A DNA stretch of 64,000 nucleotides from Flavivirga jejuensis (GCF_030540765.1 NZ_JAUOEL010000003.1:124001-188000); one strand, 5' to 3'; numbered from the stretch's first letter, positions 16,732-27,500 are shown. Notes: generated by a model not told the origin, from the sequence alone. Numbers and translations: made by a program.

Positions 16732-19512
16732 TTACTTTTTAACGATCTTACGGACTACTGTGCCCTTATCAGTTTGCACTTTTAATACATAAGTCCCACT
16801 TGATAAGTCTGATAAATCAATCTTTTTACTATCCTCCTTTTTTTCCGACCATATTTCTGCTCCTTGCAAGTTATAAATTGCCAACTGTTCTATAGTACCC
16901 TCTATATCTATTGTTATACTTCCCGCTGTTGGAATAGGATATAATCTTAATGTTTCTGCTACTATATCTGGTGTGCTTAAACCACAATCTTTTCCTCCAT
17001 CTGTTATAGTCCAACCTGCATCAATTAGCTTTTGCCTTTCCGTTTCAGTATTACAATACACACTATTACCTCCGTTAAAGTATACACCACTTTGCAATAA
17101 CCCCCTACTACTCCATCCTTTTAAAAGAGCTTCATAATGTTCAGTAGAAAGCGTAACCCCTTGAAACATGTTCTTCATGGTTGTAACATTCGAAATATTC
17201 CAGCCTCCTATATCTTGACTAAAACTTGTTGCATTATCAAACATTCCTTCCATATTTTCAACTCTATAAACAAAACTGTACCAGTTATCCAAACTTCCAT
17301 TAAAATTTGATGCACCACGAAACATGTGCTTCATATTAGTAACCTTAATAACATACCAACCTTCCAAATCTTGATTAAAATCTTCCGCTCCATCAAACAT
17401 CCCCTCCATATTTTCAACATTCCTAACGGAACTGTACCAGTTATCCAAACTTCCATTAAAATTTGATGCACCACGAAACATGTGCTTCATATTAGTAACC
17501 TTAATAACATACCAACCTTCCAAATCTTGATTAAAATCTTCCGCACCATCAAACATCCCCTCCATATTTTCAACATTCCTAACGGAACTGTACCAGTTTT
17601 CTAAACTCCCATTAAATTTTGATGCGCCACGAAACATATGCTTCATATTAGTAACACTACTAACATTCCAACTTATCAAATCTCGATTAAAATCTTCTGC
17701 ACCATCAAACATCCCCTCCATATTTTCAACATTCCTAACGGAACTGTACCAGTTTTCTAAACTCCCATTAAATTTTGATGCGCCACGAAACATATGCTTC
17801 ATATTAGTAACACCACTAACATTCCAATCTTTCATACTCTGATTGTAAGCTGTAGCGCCATCAAACATCCCTTCCATATACTTAACGTTACGAACACCAT
17901 TAGACCAATTCAACAAATTTCTGTTAAAGCTTGATGCTCCTCGAAACATATGTGTCATATTAGTAACCATTGATACGTCCCAATCCTTTATACCTTGATT
18001 AAAATGGGTTGCACCATCAAACATACCTTCCATATCTTCAACATTATCAACTTTAGAATTCCAATTCCCTATATTTCCATCAAAACTTGATGCGCCGCGA
18101 AACATATTCTTCATACTGGTAACACTTGAAACGTCCCAATTTCCGATATCCTGATTAAAATGAGTTGCTCCATCGAACATACCCTCCATACTTTTAACAT
18201 GCGAAACGTCCCAATTTCCGATATCCTGATTAAAATTAGATACCCCTCGAAACATGTTACTTAGGCTAATATTATAATATGATAAATCTGGAGGATCTGT
18301 GGCATTTATTTGTAAATTCTCGCAACCATAAAAGGCATTTTCCATAGACTCCCAAGTTTGAGTACCCCAATTCTCGATAGTTTGTATTTTTAATTTATCA
18401 CCAGAATTATTAAAATGAATTCTAGGAAAATCTTCAGAAATAGTTACAGTATAAGTGCCAGCTAATGCATAAGTATGTGTTGCATTACCTTTTAAATCTA
18501 CATCTGTTGTTTCGTCTCCCCAATTTACAGTATAATTATAACCCGTTCCCTCAGTTGGTATAGTAATGGACTCATTTGCTGTGGTAGTTTCCCAGGTTGT
18601 TATAAACGGACAATATTTACCTCGATCATCTATACTCCAATTAAAATTATCTATAAGTTTTTGTCTGGCGTTTTCCGCCTCTTCACTACAATAGGTACTA
18701 TACCCTCCTTCAAAACTTAAATTAGATTGTAAAGAGAGGCTACTCCAACCTTTTAATAAAGCTTCATAGTTCTCTGTAGAAAGTTTAGACAAATAAAACA
18801 TTTCATGCATAGTAGTGACATTACTTACATTCCAGCTCCCAAGATTTTGATTAAATAAAATAGCGAAATTAAACATATCGGACATTTCTGTAACTTTAGA
18901 AACATTCCATTCTCCAATATCTTGATTAAATGCAACTGCACTATGAAACATATCAGACATATTTTCAACATTTGACACATCCCAGTCTCCAATATCTTGA
19001 TTAAATGCAACTGTTCTATGAAATATTTCTATCATATATTTAACATTTGATACATCCCAGTCTCCAATATTTTGGTTAAATATTGATGCACCATCAAACA
19101 TTCTACTCATATTTTCAACGTTAGATAAATCTGGAGTATCTGTTGCTTCTCCTTCTAAGTATGCGCAACCACGAAAAGCTGCCAGCATAGAGTCCCACTT
19201 CTGATTTCCCCATTGCTTTATACTTTTAATTTTTAATCTATCGCCAGTATTATTGAAATAAATTCTAGGAAAATCGCCCGTAATTGTTACTGCATAAGTA
19301 CCTGCTGTAGCATAAGCATGTGTTGCATCACCCATTTGGTTAATACTTGTATCACCGTCTCCCCAATCTACGGTGTAATTATAACCAGTACCTATAGTTG
19401 GTATGGTGATAGACTCATTTGCTGTTGTTGTTTCCCAGGTTGTGATAAATTGTGCTTGTAATGTTGTGCATAAACTTAAGAGAAGTACCAAAAGCGGTAT
19501 TTTTTTAATCAT
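16732..19512 (-). CDS. BspA-type (DUF285) repeat surface protein with T9SS type A sorting domain
   Basis: Secreted 926-residue protein. After the signal peptide ('LLLSLCTTLQAQ') come two large modules, each with a PKD-like segment ('TTWETTTANESITIPT', 'YTVDWGD') followed by BspA leucine-rich-type repeats ('MSRMFDGASIFNQNIGDWDVS'). The second module holds about 6.5 tandem copies of a 52-residue unit built on MEGMFDGA and MKHMFRGAS. The C-terminal 75 residues ('LRLYPIPTAGSITIDI', 'LSSGTYVLKVQTDKGTVVRKIVKK') form a type A T9SS signal. BspA proteins bind matrix or other cells; the exact partner is unknown. A TAATTTTG -7-like box lies at 19541-19548. Confidence 0.9.
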   Translation of the reverse strand: MIKKIPLLVLLLSLCTTLQAQFITTWETTTANESITIPTIGTGYNYTVDWGDGDTSINQMGDATHAYATAGTYAVTITGDFPRIYFNNTGDRLKIKSIKQWGNQKWDSMLAAFRGCAYLEGEATDTPDLSNVENMSRMFDGASIFNQNIGDWDVSNVKYMIEIFHRTVAFNQDIGDWDVSNVENMSDMFHSAVAFNQDIGEWNVSKVTEMSDMFNFAILFNQNLGSWNVSNVTTMHEMFYLSKLSTENYEALLKGWSSLSLQSNLSFEGGYSTYCSEEAENARQKLIDNFNWSIDDRGKYCPFITTWETTTANESITIPTEGTGYNYTVNWGDETTDVDLKGNATHTYALAGTYTVTISEDFPRIHFNNSGDKLKIQTIENWGTQTWESMENAFYGCENLQINATDPPDLSYYNISLSNMFRGVSNFNQDIGNWDVSHVKSMEGMFDGATHFNQDIGNWDVSSVTSMKNMFRGASSFDGNIGNWNSKVDNVEDMEGMFDGATHFNQGIKDWDVSMVTNMTHMFRGASSFNRNLLNWSNGVRNVKYMEGMFDGATAYNQSMKDWNVSGVTNMKHMFRGASKFNGSLENWYSSVRNVENMEGMFDGAEDFNRDLISWNVSSVTNMKHMFRGASKFNGSLENWYSSVRNVENMEGMFDGAEDFNQDLEGWYVIKVTNMKHMFRGASNFNGSLDNWYSSVRNVENMEGMFDGAEDFNQDLEGWYVIKVTNMKHMFRGASNFNGSLDNWYSFVYRVENMEGMFDNATSFSQDIGGWNISNVTTMKNMFQGVTLSTEHYEALLKGWSSRGLLQSGVYFNGGNSVYCNTETERQKLIDAGWTITDGGKDCGLSTPDIVAETLRLYPIPTAGSITIDIEGTIEQLAIYNLQGAEIWSEKKEDSKKIDLSDLSSGTYVLKVQTDKGTVVRKIVKK
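17215..18240. repeat. Tandem 156-bp coding repeat (52-aa units)
   Basis: Successive units repeat every 156 bp. For example, the block ACCAGTTATCCAAACTTCC occurs at 17281 and again at 17437. The two copies around 17280-17590 are almost identical at DNA level, while outer copies diverge, a sign of recent duplication. A stretch this similar could expand or contract by recombination and change the protein length in 52-residue steps. Confidence 0.8.
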
Positions 19513-19605
19513 TGTGATAGATTTTTAGGATTAACAACCCCAAAATTACCCTAACAATCTAACCTGACCATTGATATAGATCAATAAACACCTACTAATT
19601 AAACA

Positions 19606-19637
19606 AAAACCTGTTTCAAACAAATGAAACAGGTTTT
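19606..19637 (-). terminator. Intrinsic terminator after pdhC
   Basis: Perfect 13-bp arms AAAACCTGTTTCA (19606-19618) and TGAAACAGGTTTT (19625-19637) with a 6-nt loop. On the minus strand the stem is followed by TTTTTGTTTAATT. It lies 62 bp past the pdhC stop and should end the pdhA-pdhC transcript before the BspA-type gene. Confidence 0.88.
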
Positions 19638-19698
19638 AAATATGTATTAGAGATTCTGAAATACTGAAGTAAGTTTCAGCAAAGACAGCTAAAACTAA

Positions 19699-21330
19699 TT
19701 AAACTAACATCGTCACTGGATTTTCAATATACCCTTTTAATGTTTGCAAAAATTGAGCTCCAGTAGCACCGTCAACCGTTCTATGATCACAGGCTAATGA
19801 CAATTTCATCGTGTTACCAACTACAATCTTACCTTCTTTAACTACTGGTTTTTCAATAATATTACCTACAGAAAGAATGGCAGAGTTTGGTTGGTTGATA
19901 ATAGATGTAAAACTTTCTATACCAAACATTCCCAAATTGGAAACTGTAAACGTACTACCTTCCATTTCGGCTGGTGTTAATTTTTTGTTTCTAGCTTTTC
20001 CTGCAAGATCTTTAACTGCCGCTCCTATTTGTGGCAACGATTGTTCGTTAGCAAACTTAACCACAGGAACTACAAGTCCATCTGGAACTGCTACTGCTAC
20101 ACCAACATGTACATGGTTATTTAAACGCATTTTATCTGCGAACCATTGCGAATTTACTTGTGGATGTTCCTTTAATGCTAAAGCACAAGCTTTAACAATC
20201 ATATCGTTATATGATATTTTTGTATCTGGAATAGAGTTAAATTGCTTACGGAATGCAATCGCATTTTCCATATCAAACTCCACATTTAAATAGTAATGTG
20301 GTGCAGTAAATTTTGAATTTGTTAATGCTTTGGCAATAGCCTTACGCATTTGCGAATTCGTAACCTCATCAAAATCTTCTTGTCCTGTTGGAACAAATTT
20401 CCCAACAGATGCACCCGATTGAGCTGGCACGAAATTCTCGACGTCTTGCTTTATAATACGTCCGTTTTCTCCAGAACCTTGAACTTGTGACAAGTTAATT
20501 CCTTTTTCTTCTGCTATCTTTTTAGCTAATGGCGATGCAAATAATCGTCCGCCATTTGCTGACACAGCGGCAACTGGTTTATTTTGTTTTGCAACTTCTT
20601 GTTTAACCTCTTCTTTCTTAGCCGTTGCTTTTGGAGCTTCTTTTTTAGGAGCTTCTTCCGTTTTTACTGAATCTAAAACGACTTTAAAGTTACTAGCAAC
20701 ACCTGAAACATCTGTTCCTGCAGGACCGATAATAGCTAATAAGTCATCTACTTTTGCGGATTCTCCTTCTTGTAATCCAATATATAATAATGTTCCAGCT
20801 TGAAACGACTCAAACTCCATAGTCGCTTTATCTGTTTCAATCTCAGCTAAAATATCTCCTTCTTCAACGGCATCACCTACTTTTTTAAGCCATGTTGCTA
20901 CGGTTCCTTCTTCCATAGTATCACTCAAACGTGGCATGGTTACAACAATAACGCCTTCTGGCAGTGCAACAACATCTGCAGATGCTTCAATTGGAGCAGG
21001 CTCATTATTGGTTTCAACTGGAGTAGCTTCTTCTTTTGCTTCCGCAGAAGCAGTATTACCACCACCACTTAGTAAACTTGTAATATCTTCTCCTTCGTCT
21101 CCTATAATAGCTAATAAAGTATCTACTTTAGTTGTTTCTCCTTCTTGAACACCTATATGAAGTAAAGTCCCTTCGTTAAAAGACTCAAACTCCATAGTTG
21201 CTTTATCGGTTTCTATTTCAGCAAGTATATCACCTTCTTCAACGGTATCTCCTACTTTTTTTAACCAAACCGCAACGGTTCCTTCTTCCATGGTATCGCT
21301 TAAACGCGGCATATTTACTACTATAGCCAT
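19699..21330 (-). CDS. pdhC: Pyruvate dehydrogenase E2, dihydrolipoamide acetyltransferase
   Basis: Core acetyltransferase of the pyruvate dehydrogenase complex, which transfers acetyl groups from lipoyl-lysine to CoA. Two N-terminal lipoyl domains carry the same ETDKATMEF motif (lipoyl Lys43, and a second near 170). Ala/Pro/Lys-rich linkers follow, with a peripheral-subunit-binding domain about 260-300 ('FASPLAKKIAEEKGINL', 'GRIIKQDV') and a catalytic domain ending with the active-site His in 'ACDHRTVDGATGAQF'. Length 543 aa fits the two-lipoyl form. It follows pdhA by 3 bp; no E1 beta gene is adjacent. Confidence 0.95.
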   Translation of the reverse strand: MAIVVNMPRLSDTMEEGTVAVWLKKVGDTVEEGDILAEIETDKATMEFESFNEGTLLHIGVQEGETTKVDTLLAIIGDEGEDITSLLSGGGNTASAEAKEEATPVETNNEPAPIEASADVVALPEGVIVVTMPRLSDTMEEGTVATWLKKVGDAVEEGDILAEIETDKATMEFESFQAGTLLYIGLQEGESAKVDDLLAIIGPAGTDVSGVASNFKVVLDSVKTEEAPKKEAPKATAKKEEVKQEVAKQNKPVAAVSANGGRLFASPLAKKIAEEKGINLSQVQGSGENGRIIKQDVENFVPAQSGASVGKFVPTGQEDFDEVTNSQMRKAIAKALTNSKFTAPHYYLNVEFDMENAIAFRKQFNSIPDTKISYNDMIVKACALALKEHPQVNSQWFADKMRLNNHVHVGVAVAVPDGLVVPVVKFANEQSLPQIGAAVKDLAGKARNKKLTPAEMEGSTFTVSNLGMFGIESFTSIINQPNSAILSVGNIIEKPVVKEGKIVVGNTMKLSLACDHRTVDGATGAQFLQTLKGYIENPVTMLV

Positions 21331-21333
21331 AGC

Positions 21334-22332
21334 TTATAATTTATGTTGAATAAATGGGTAATCTTCTTGTTCGTAAACCATATCGTAAAGCTGTTGTACT
21401 TCTGGGAATGGAGATTCTTCAGCAAATTTTTCACATGCTGTTACTTTATCTTTTACACGTTTATCAATCACTTTTAAATCGTCTGCAGATGCATATTTCT
21501 TTTCTAGAATAACATCTTTAACTTGAGTTATTGGATCTATTTTCTTGTACTCCGCTACCTCATCTTTAGTTCTATAATGCTGAGCATCACTCATAGAATG
21601 CCCTCTATATCGGTATGTTTTTAATTCTAAAAATGTTGGCCCGCCTCCTTTTCTAGCGCGTTGTATAGCTTCATCAAATGCTTCTGCAACTTTTACAGGG
21701 TTCATCCCATCAACTGGACTACATGGCATTTCATAACCTAAACCTAATTTCCATACATCTTCATGATTTGCCGTACGTTCTACCGAAGTACCCATAGCAT
21801 AACCATTATTTTCGCAAACAAACACTACTGGAAGATTCCAAAGCATTGCCAAGTTAAATGTTTCGTGTAACGACCCTTGGCGGGCAGCACCATCACCAAA
21901 ACAACAAAGCGTTACGGCATCACTATCATGATATTTATCACCAAAAGCAATACCAGCACCTAAAGGAATTTGTCCTCCAACAATACCGTGACCTCCATAA
22001 AAACGATGTTCTTTAGAAAATATATGCATCGAACCTCCCATACCTTTAGAGGTACCTGTAGCTTTTCCATATAATTCTGCCATAACACGTTTAGGGTCTA
22101 CTCCCATACCTATAGGTTGTACGTGATTTCTATAAGCCGTAATCATTTTGTCCTTAGTCAAATCCATAGCATGCAAAGCACCTGCTAAAACAGCTTCCTG
22201 ACCATTATACAAATGAAGAAATCCTCTTACTTTTTGTTGTATATATACAGCTGCTAGTTTATCTTCAAACTTTCTCCAAAACAGCATATCCTCATACCAT
22301 TTCAGGTATGTTCCTTTAGTGATTTTTTGCAT
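21334..22332 (-). CDS. pdhA: Pyruvate dehydrogenase E1 alpha subunit
   Basis: Thiamine-diphosphate-dependent subunit that decarboxylates pyruvate with E1 beta. The ThDP/Mg motif begins at GDGAARQG and ends with the Asn of 'VCENN' (about 147-177). 'YRYRGHSMSD' is the conserved phosphorylation-loop region, and 'GGSMHIFSKEHRFYGGHGIVG' contains the active-site His. Length 332 is normal. pdhC lies 3 bp downstream, but pdhB is not in the window, an arrangement usual in flavobacteria, where E1 beta is encoded elsewhere. A promoter with TTTG (22390-22393) and TACTTTTG (22364-22371) lies about 32 nt upstream. Confidence 0.95.
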   Translation of the reverse strand: MQKITKGTYLKWYEDMLFWRKFEDKLAAVYIQQKVRGFLHLYNGQEAVLAGALHAMDLTKDKMITAYRNHVQPIGMGVDPKRVMAELYGKATGTSKGMGGSMHIFSKEHRFYGGHGIVGGQIPLGAGIAFGDKYHDSDAVTLCCFGDGAARQGSLHETFNLAMLWNLPVVFVCENNGYAMGTSVERTANHEDVWKLGLGYEMPCSPVDGMNPVKVAEAFDEAIQRARKGGGPTFLELKTYRYRGHSMSDAQHYRTKDEVAEYKKIDPITQVKDVILEKKYASADDLKVIDKRVKDKVTACEKFAEESPFPEVQQLYDMVYEQEDYPFIQHKL

Positions 22333-22363
22333 CGACTAATATTAGTTTTAATTAAGCGAAATA

Positions 22364-22393
22364 CAAAAGTAATACATTGCTCGTTATTGCAAA
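22364..22393 (-). promoter_or_regulatory. Promoter of pdhA-pdhC
   Basis: On the minus strand TTTG (22390-22393), an 18-bp spacer, then TACTTTTG (22364-22371) fits the Bacteroidota -33/-7 consensus with a spacer one base short. The expected start point leaves a leader of about 25 nt. Confidence 0.55.
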
Positions 22394-22541
22394 AACCTTA
22401 GTTGATTAAAGTAAAAAAAATATTAAAAAAAAAGTGCATTACAGTCAAGATTGCTTATTTAATAATTTTTTATAATAAATACTATTGTATTTAAAATTTT
22501 TGATGGCTTTTGTATCCTTTTATTCTAATCCTGCCAAAACA

Positions 22542-23024
22542 TTAAAGTACTGACTTATCAAAAACTAAAGGTAATAAATTTGCAAGAGAATTGGATTTAG
22601 CAATTTTTCCTGTTTCTCCCATAAAATAGATTTCTATAGGGGTATCCTGTTTTACTTCATACTCCGCTATAGCTTGCCTGCAAGCACCGCAAGGCGGAAT
22701 AGGCTTTGTAGTTTTATTATTTTTTGAGCCTGCCGAAATAGCCATTCGGATTATTTTTGCCTTTGGATACTGCGAGCCCGCATAATAAATGGCTGTACGT
22801 TCTGCACATAACCCAGATGGGTACGAGGCGTTTTCTTGATTGTTACCTGTAATTATTTCACCATTATCCAACAAGAGCGCTGCTCCTACATTAAAATTTG
22901 AATAAGGGGCATAGGCATTCTTACGAGCTTCGATAGCATTTTGCATGAGTGCAATAACGTCTTTTGGAAGTGCCTTTATTTCTTTATAGATATATAATGT
23001 CGTTTCTATTTTTATTTCCTTCAT
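22542..23024 (-). CDS. cdd: Cytidine deaminase
   Basis: Zinc-dependent deaminase of cytidine and deoxycytidine in pyrimidine salvage. The substrate-binding segment 'YAPYSNFNVGAAL', the catalytic CAER motif (zinc Cys and the proton-shuttling Glu in 'GLCAERTAIYYAG') and the second zinc pair in PPCGACRQ are all present. At 160 residues it is the homotetrameric class with an N-terminal extension of about 20 residues. It sits between porV and pdhA, with 209 bp to pdhA; it is probably transcribed alone or from its own promoter, which I could not define. Confidence 0.94.
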   Translation of the reverse strand: MKEIKIETTLYIYKEIKALPKDVIALMQNAIEARKNAYAPYSNFNVGAALLLDNGEIITGNNQENASYPSGLCAERTAIYYAGSQYPKAKIIRMAISAGSKNNKTTKPIPPCGACRQAIAEYEVKQDTPIEIYFMGETGKIAKSNSLANLLPLVFDKSVL

Positions 23025-23068
23025 ATGTAAAATGTATAAATAATAATTAGTAATAAAAAAATTCTTAA

Positions 23069-23165
23069 AACTAACGATCCCTGCTTTTACTGGCAGGCAG
23101 CCCCAACCTAGGGAGCCGATAATTTTTAGATTAAATCATGATCTCTCTAAAAATCGGGATTAGTT
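23069..23165. repeat. REP-like foldable element (family shared with 6355-6447)
   Basis: Ends AACTAA-cg-ATCCC and GGGATTAGTT pair with a 2-nt bulge; the inner arms CCGATAATTTTTAGA and TCTCTAAAAATCGG also pair. The GGCAGGCAG and CCAACC blocks and the CATGA-CTCxCTAAAAA block match the copy at 6355-6447. It lies between cdd and porV and carries no gene. Confidence 0.6.
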
Positions 23166-23188
23166 CAATTTACAAAATATCATAAACA

Positions 23189-23219
23189 AAAAACTATTGC
23201 TCAACGAACAATAGTTTTT
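23189..23219 (-). terminator. Intrinsic terminator after porV
   Basis: Arms AAAAACTATTG (23189-23199) and CAATAGTTTTT (23209-23219) with a 9-nt loop, 24 bp past the porV stop. The A/T-rich stem ends in T-runs on both strands, so it can serve as a bidirectional terminator. Confidence 0.75.
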
Positions 23220-23242
23220 AATATATCTTAATATAATATTAC

Positions 23243-24451
23243 TTAATACTCTTTGTATGTGTCTTCACCTATATTGAAGGTTAATGAGAAACGTAATGTA
23301 TTCTCTAAAGGACTCTGTACTTTTGATGCTGAAAACAAGTATGATAAGTCAATATTTACTACGTTCGCTTTAAACCCTGCTCCTAATGCCAAAAATTTTC
23401 TAGCTCCTTTATCTTCACTTTCGTTAAAATAACCTGCTCTAAAAGCAAAAGAATCTTGATATAAATATTCTGCGCCTAACGCCCATGTAAATTCTTTTAA
23501 TTCTTCACTAAAACCATCTGGTGCATCACCAAACGATTGGAATATACCTGATAAAAAACTTACATCTGGATCTTTACCTTCAGCTATAATGAGTGGTTCA
23601 CTACCATCTGTATCCCGAGTTCCATCATCATCTAAATCTACATAACCATAAACAGGTGGTGTTGGTACCAGTAGTTTTGTTACTTCGGCTGTAACAGCAA
23701 TTTTATTATAATTATCAAATATAAAATCGAAACCACCACCTAAACGCAGGTTTGTAGGTTGAAAATTATCAAGTCCGCCATCATCATACTTAAATCTTGG
23801 ACCTATATTTTGAATGGCAAATCCCATACGCCATCTTCCATTAAAATCGGCATAAGCTTCTTCCTCACCCTGATAATACCCTGTAATATCCACACCAAAA
23901 GTATTCGCAGCCGATGCATCTCCATCAACACCCTGTATTCTTAAATCTGATCGTAAATAGCGCATTGCTACAGACATAGCAAACTGTTCTGATAAGCGTA
24001 ACGCATAAGATGCATCAAGAGCAAGTTCACTAGGTCTTTGTATTCTTGGCTCATCAAATCCATTATCCACAAACTCAATATCTCCTAATGAAAAATATCT
24101 TAAACTTACCGCAAAAGCACTACGATCATCTAATCTATTAGTGTAAGTAACATTTCCTAAAAAGATATCATTTACTAATCTACTTAGGTATGGGGTATAA
24201 CTTACTCCAATACTCGATTTTGTTGTTGAAAACGCATATTTTGATGAATTCCATTGTTGTGAAAATGCATCAACTGATGTTGCAACCCCCATATCTCCCA
24301 TAGCTGCTGCACGGGCATCAGATGCAATCATTAAAAATGGTAATCCTGTTGTGATAACTCTTTTGTCTTGATCAGGCAAAATTGTTACCTCTTGAGCGTC
24401 AAGCTTTAGCACAAAAACAATGGCCAAAACTATTAGTAGTTTATTCTTCAT
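23243..24451 (-). CDS. porV: Type IX secretion outer-membrane protein PorV
   Basis: FadL-like 14-strand outer-membrane barrel that shuttles T9SS cargo from the translocon to the PorU sortase. Signal peptide ends at 'VLKLDAQ'. The mature N-terminus 'ITTGLPFLMIASDARAAAMGDMGVAT' is the hallmark of PorV/LptO, and barrel strands fill the rest to 'LRFSLTFNIG'. Length 402 is typical. It follows porU by 100 bp, the order porU-porV with gldJ divergent being the known flavobacterial arrangement. It should be needed for surface delivery of the type A and B cargoes in this window. Confidence 0.94.
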   Translation of the reverse strand: MKNKLLIVLAIVFVLKLDAQEVTILPDQDKRVITTGLPFLMIASDARAAAMGDMGVATSVDAFSQQWNSSKYAFSTTKSSIGVSYTPYLSRLVNDIFLGNVTYTNRLDDRSAFAVSLRYFSLGDIEFVDNGFDEPRIQRPSELALDASYALRLSEQFAMSVAMRYLRSDLRIQGVDGDASAANTFGVDITGYYQGEEEAYADFNGRWRMGFAIQNIGPRFKYDDGGLDNFQPTNLRLGGGFDFIFDNYNKIAVTAEVTKLLVPTPPVYGYVDLDDDGTRDTDGSEPLIIAEGKDPDVSFLSGIFQSFGDAPDGFSEELKEFTWALGAEYLYQDSFAFRAGYFNESEDKGARKFLALGAGFKANVVNIDLSYLFSASKVQSPLENTLRFSLTFNIGEDTYKEY

Positions 24452-24551
24452 GTATTAAGTTTAGTTTGTAAATATAATTTTTTATTTTAAAAACTTATTG
24501 GTGTTTTTTTACTACTTACTCAGCTATTCATACATAAACAGCTAAATATCA

Positions 24552-27500
24552 TTACAATATGACTAATTTTTCAATTTTTTCTACTTTTTTATTTAACAAG
24601 CTAGAATGAGCTGTTAATTTATAAATATAGACTCCTTTTCCTATTTTATCTCCAAAATCGTCCCTACCATCCCAAACAATGTCTCTAGATAAAGAACTTG
24701 TCGTTGTTCCTCCCCCTGTTGTTAATCCATTAATGGTTCTAACTAATTTTCCAGAAACAGTGAATATCTGTATAGAAACGTCTAAAGGCTCCGAACTATT
24801 GTGATTAAACCAAAATTCTGTATAATTCACAAAGGGGTTTGGATAATTAAGCACATTATTTATAACTAAATTTTGATCTTCATCAAATACAACAAATTGA
24901 ATCTCAGAAGTTGAAGAATTATTATAGACGTCCCAAGCCTTTACAGTTAAAGTATGAATTCCTGGCTCTAAATCCCTAAACGGAAAACTCACTACGCCTT
25001 TTTTATAATTGTCTACTTCTGTTTGGTAATAATCGTTAAGAACTATTGGATTTTTTTCATCACCATCAATTATCGCGACGATATCATGCCCTATACCACT
25101 TGCTGTATTAATCCCATTAGAATCTTCCATTTTAGCCAATAGTGTAGGTGATTCGTTAGTTATGCCTCCAGACACAAAATTCTCATCATTCATGTAAAGT
25201 GTAATAACGGGTCCTATATTATCTTCTTCTGCATTTTCATTTACGCCTCCAATTCTAACTGTATTAATACTTGCACCAGCCTGATCTTGGGATAGGGCTT
25301 CATTTTTTGAATAAAAACTTACTTTTCCAAACCCTACAGGAATTCCAATATCTTTTGGAACTACAAAATCAAACTCAAATTGACCGTTCTTTACAGATGC
25401 TTGGCCTCTAAATATAATTTCTCCAAGGGTTTCAAAATTTAATATCACAATTTGCCCTCCACTCTTAATACCATCATTAGCAAGCGTCTCCCTATTAATT
25501 GTCTTATCATAAATAGTTGTTGAAAGCGTTCCATTATAATTAGTTATTAAATTTCCTGAAATATCAACCACTTCGCCTGCTAATTTCACATAACTTAATG
25601 CTTTTAATGTATCTGTGGCTTGAGCAATAGGGACATCATTAATTTTTGTTAATCTTATATCTGGCTTAGGAAAAGCTAATTTCATAGCTGGATCTCCTAT
25701 AAAGAAAACCAAACGTCTTTGAGAATTATTAGAAATTAAAGGGTCATTTTTTGTCAGTCTTAGCGCTTCTGCAATTGAAGGATATTCGTAATCTTCATAA
25801 GTATCTTTATCACTATAAGAAAACAAATATTGCCCAAATTCCCTATTAAAATCAACTCCAAAATTAACATACACCTGTCTTGTAGTTGTAATTAATCCAA
25901 CGGCTCCAGCTTCTTTATTCCAAAAAGTGAGTTCACCAGCCGTTTCTCTAAGTGGGTTATCAAATTTAGTAAACTCACAGGTTACGGTCACAAAACAATT
26001 AAGCTTGTAAGAATTACGAAAATCATTAATATGTGTTTTTAAAAGAATACGTTCTAAGGCCAAACCATTCTCTCCTCCATGACCAAAATAATTTACAACC
26101 AAAGCACCATTATCTATAGCATTTACAATTTCAGTAGTGACTTCTGGGTAACTATCTCCACCTGCCGATGTTTCTTGCTGAAAGGCATCAGAATGTATTT
26201 TTACAACATTCATAAATGGTTTTTCCTGTGTTACTCTATTCCCAATTAGATCTGTAGTGTCCTGTAAATCTGTCGGTATTTCTTCATCAGGATCATCAGA
26301 TATAACTACAAAATTATTTCGCCAACTTCCCAAAGCCTCCTTTACATAATAAGATGCTATTTTATCGACCATCTCCTCAGCTCGTTGTGGTGTATCTGCT
26401 AAAATTCGACCTACAGCAATGTCTAATTTATCGTTTGTATCCATGGTTCCTTCATTAGTATCCATCATGCCATAAAAATCATCTGAAATAAAAGAACTCG
26501 TAAGATTAAAACTATTATAAGAATGCCAAGAAGGCACTATATTAGTATTGTTTTGTATTCTATCTTTATAATCAAAAGAGCTATCCCCAAATAAACACAC
26601 ATACTTTATTCTATTCTCTACTGTACTTGCATTATCATAAACATACTTAATTAAATTTCTAATAGCTCCTATATCCTGATTACCAGAACTAAATTCATTG
26701 TAGATATTATCTAAATCTAAAACCTTCACATTCAAATCATATTGAGTTCTATTAATCTCAGCTAGGCGTTCCGCTTGACTAATCATATTATTTGGAGCAA
26801 CAATAATATAATCTACATCCTGAAATACACCTTGACTATTTTGAAAAATAGTGCCTTTAATATCTTGGTTATTAATGGTTGTTCTTGAATCTGTTTTTGG
26901 TTCGTAATAATCTAATGGCGTTACAGCTACAAAGGTTTTTAAGCTCCCTAATGGAGATGTAAAACTAATACTAGAAGCTTCGTCTGTATTTAAATAATTG
27001 GAAACATTATATATATCGGTTACATCCCAAATTTCTGAAACGCGTGATGTATTGCTAATATTATATTGCCCTATTCCCGATACTAATGCAACCTCGCTAT
27101 TTTTAAATTGAAATTGTTTGTCTGAAAAGTTCAGCAAACATGTTGCTTCTATTGATATATAATCTAAATACCCCTGCGTGCTTGGATTCCCTTCATTATC
27201 AAAATTAAGTCCAACTTCTATCGTTGAACTGCTCACATTAATACTATTTGTAAAAGAAGTGCCATTTGCTAAATTGGAATCTGATGAGGCAGCAATGCTA
27301 TTTGTTGAAATAGGTGTTCCGTTTACAGTAAGCTTCATTGAGCTACGAGTACTTCCTGCGGCCGCAACATAAACCCTTAGGTCTATTGGCTCTGATGTCA
27401 CTAAATCTGGAAAATCAAATTCAAAAATTTTATTATTATCTACATCGAATCTATCACCAAACCAGCGTCTTCCTAACGAAGCAATATTATACTCATCGAT

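Noticed and set aside
17215-18240. Regular repeats that could be taken for a CRISPR array
   Set aside because: The repeats are long, contiguous and in frame within a coding region, with no unique spacers and no cas genes.
18825-19010. 61-codon minus-strand frame with repeated MHLIKILE-type words
   Set aside because: It is an alternate frame of the BspA repeats, and its own repetition simply mirrors the repeats of the real gene.
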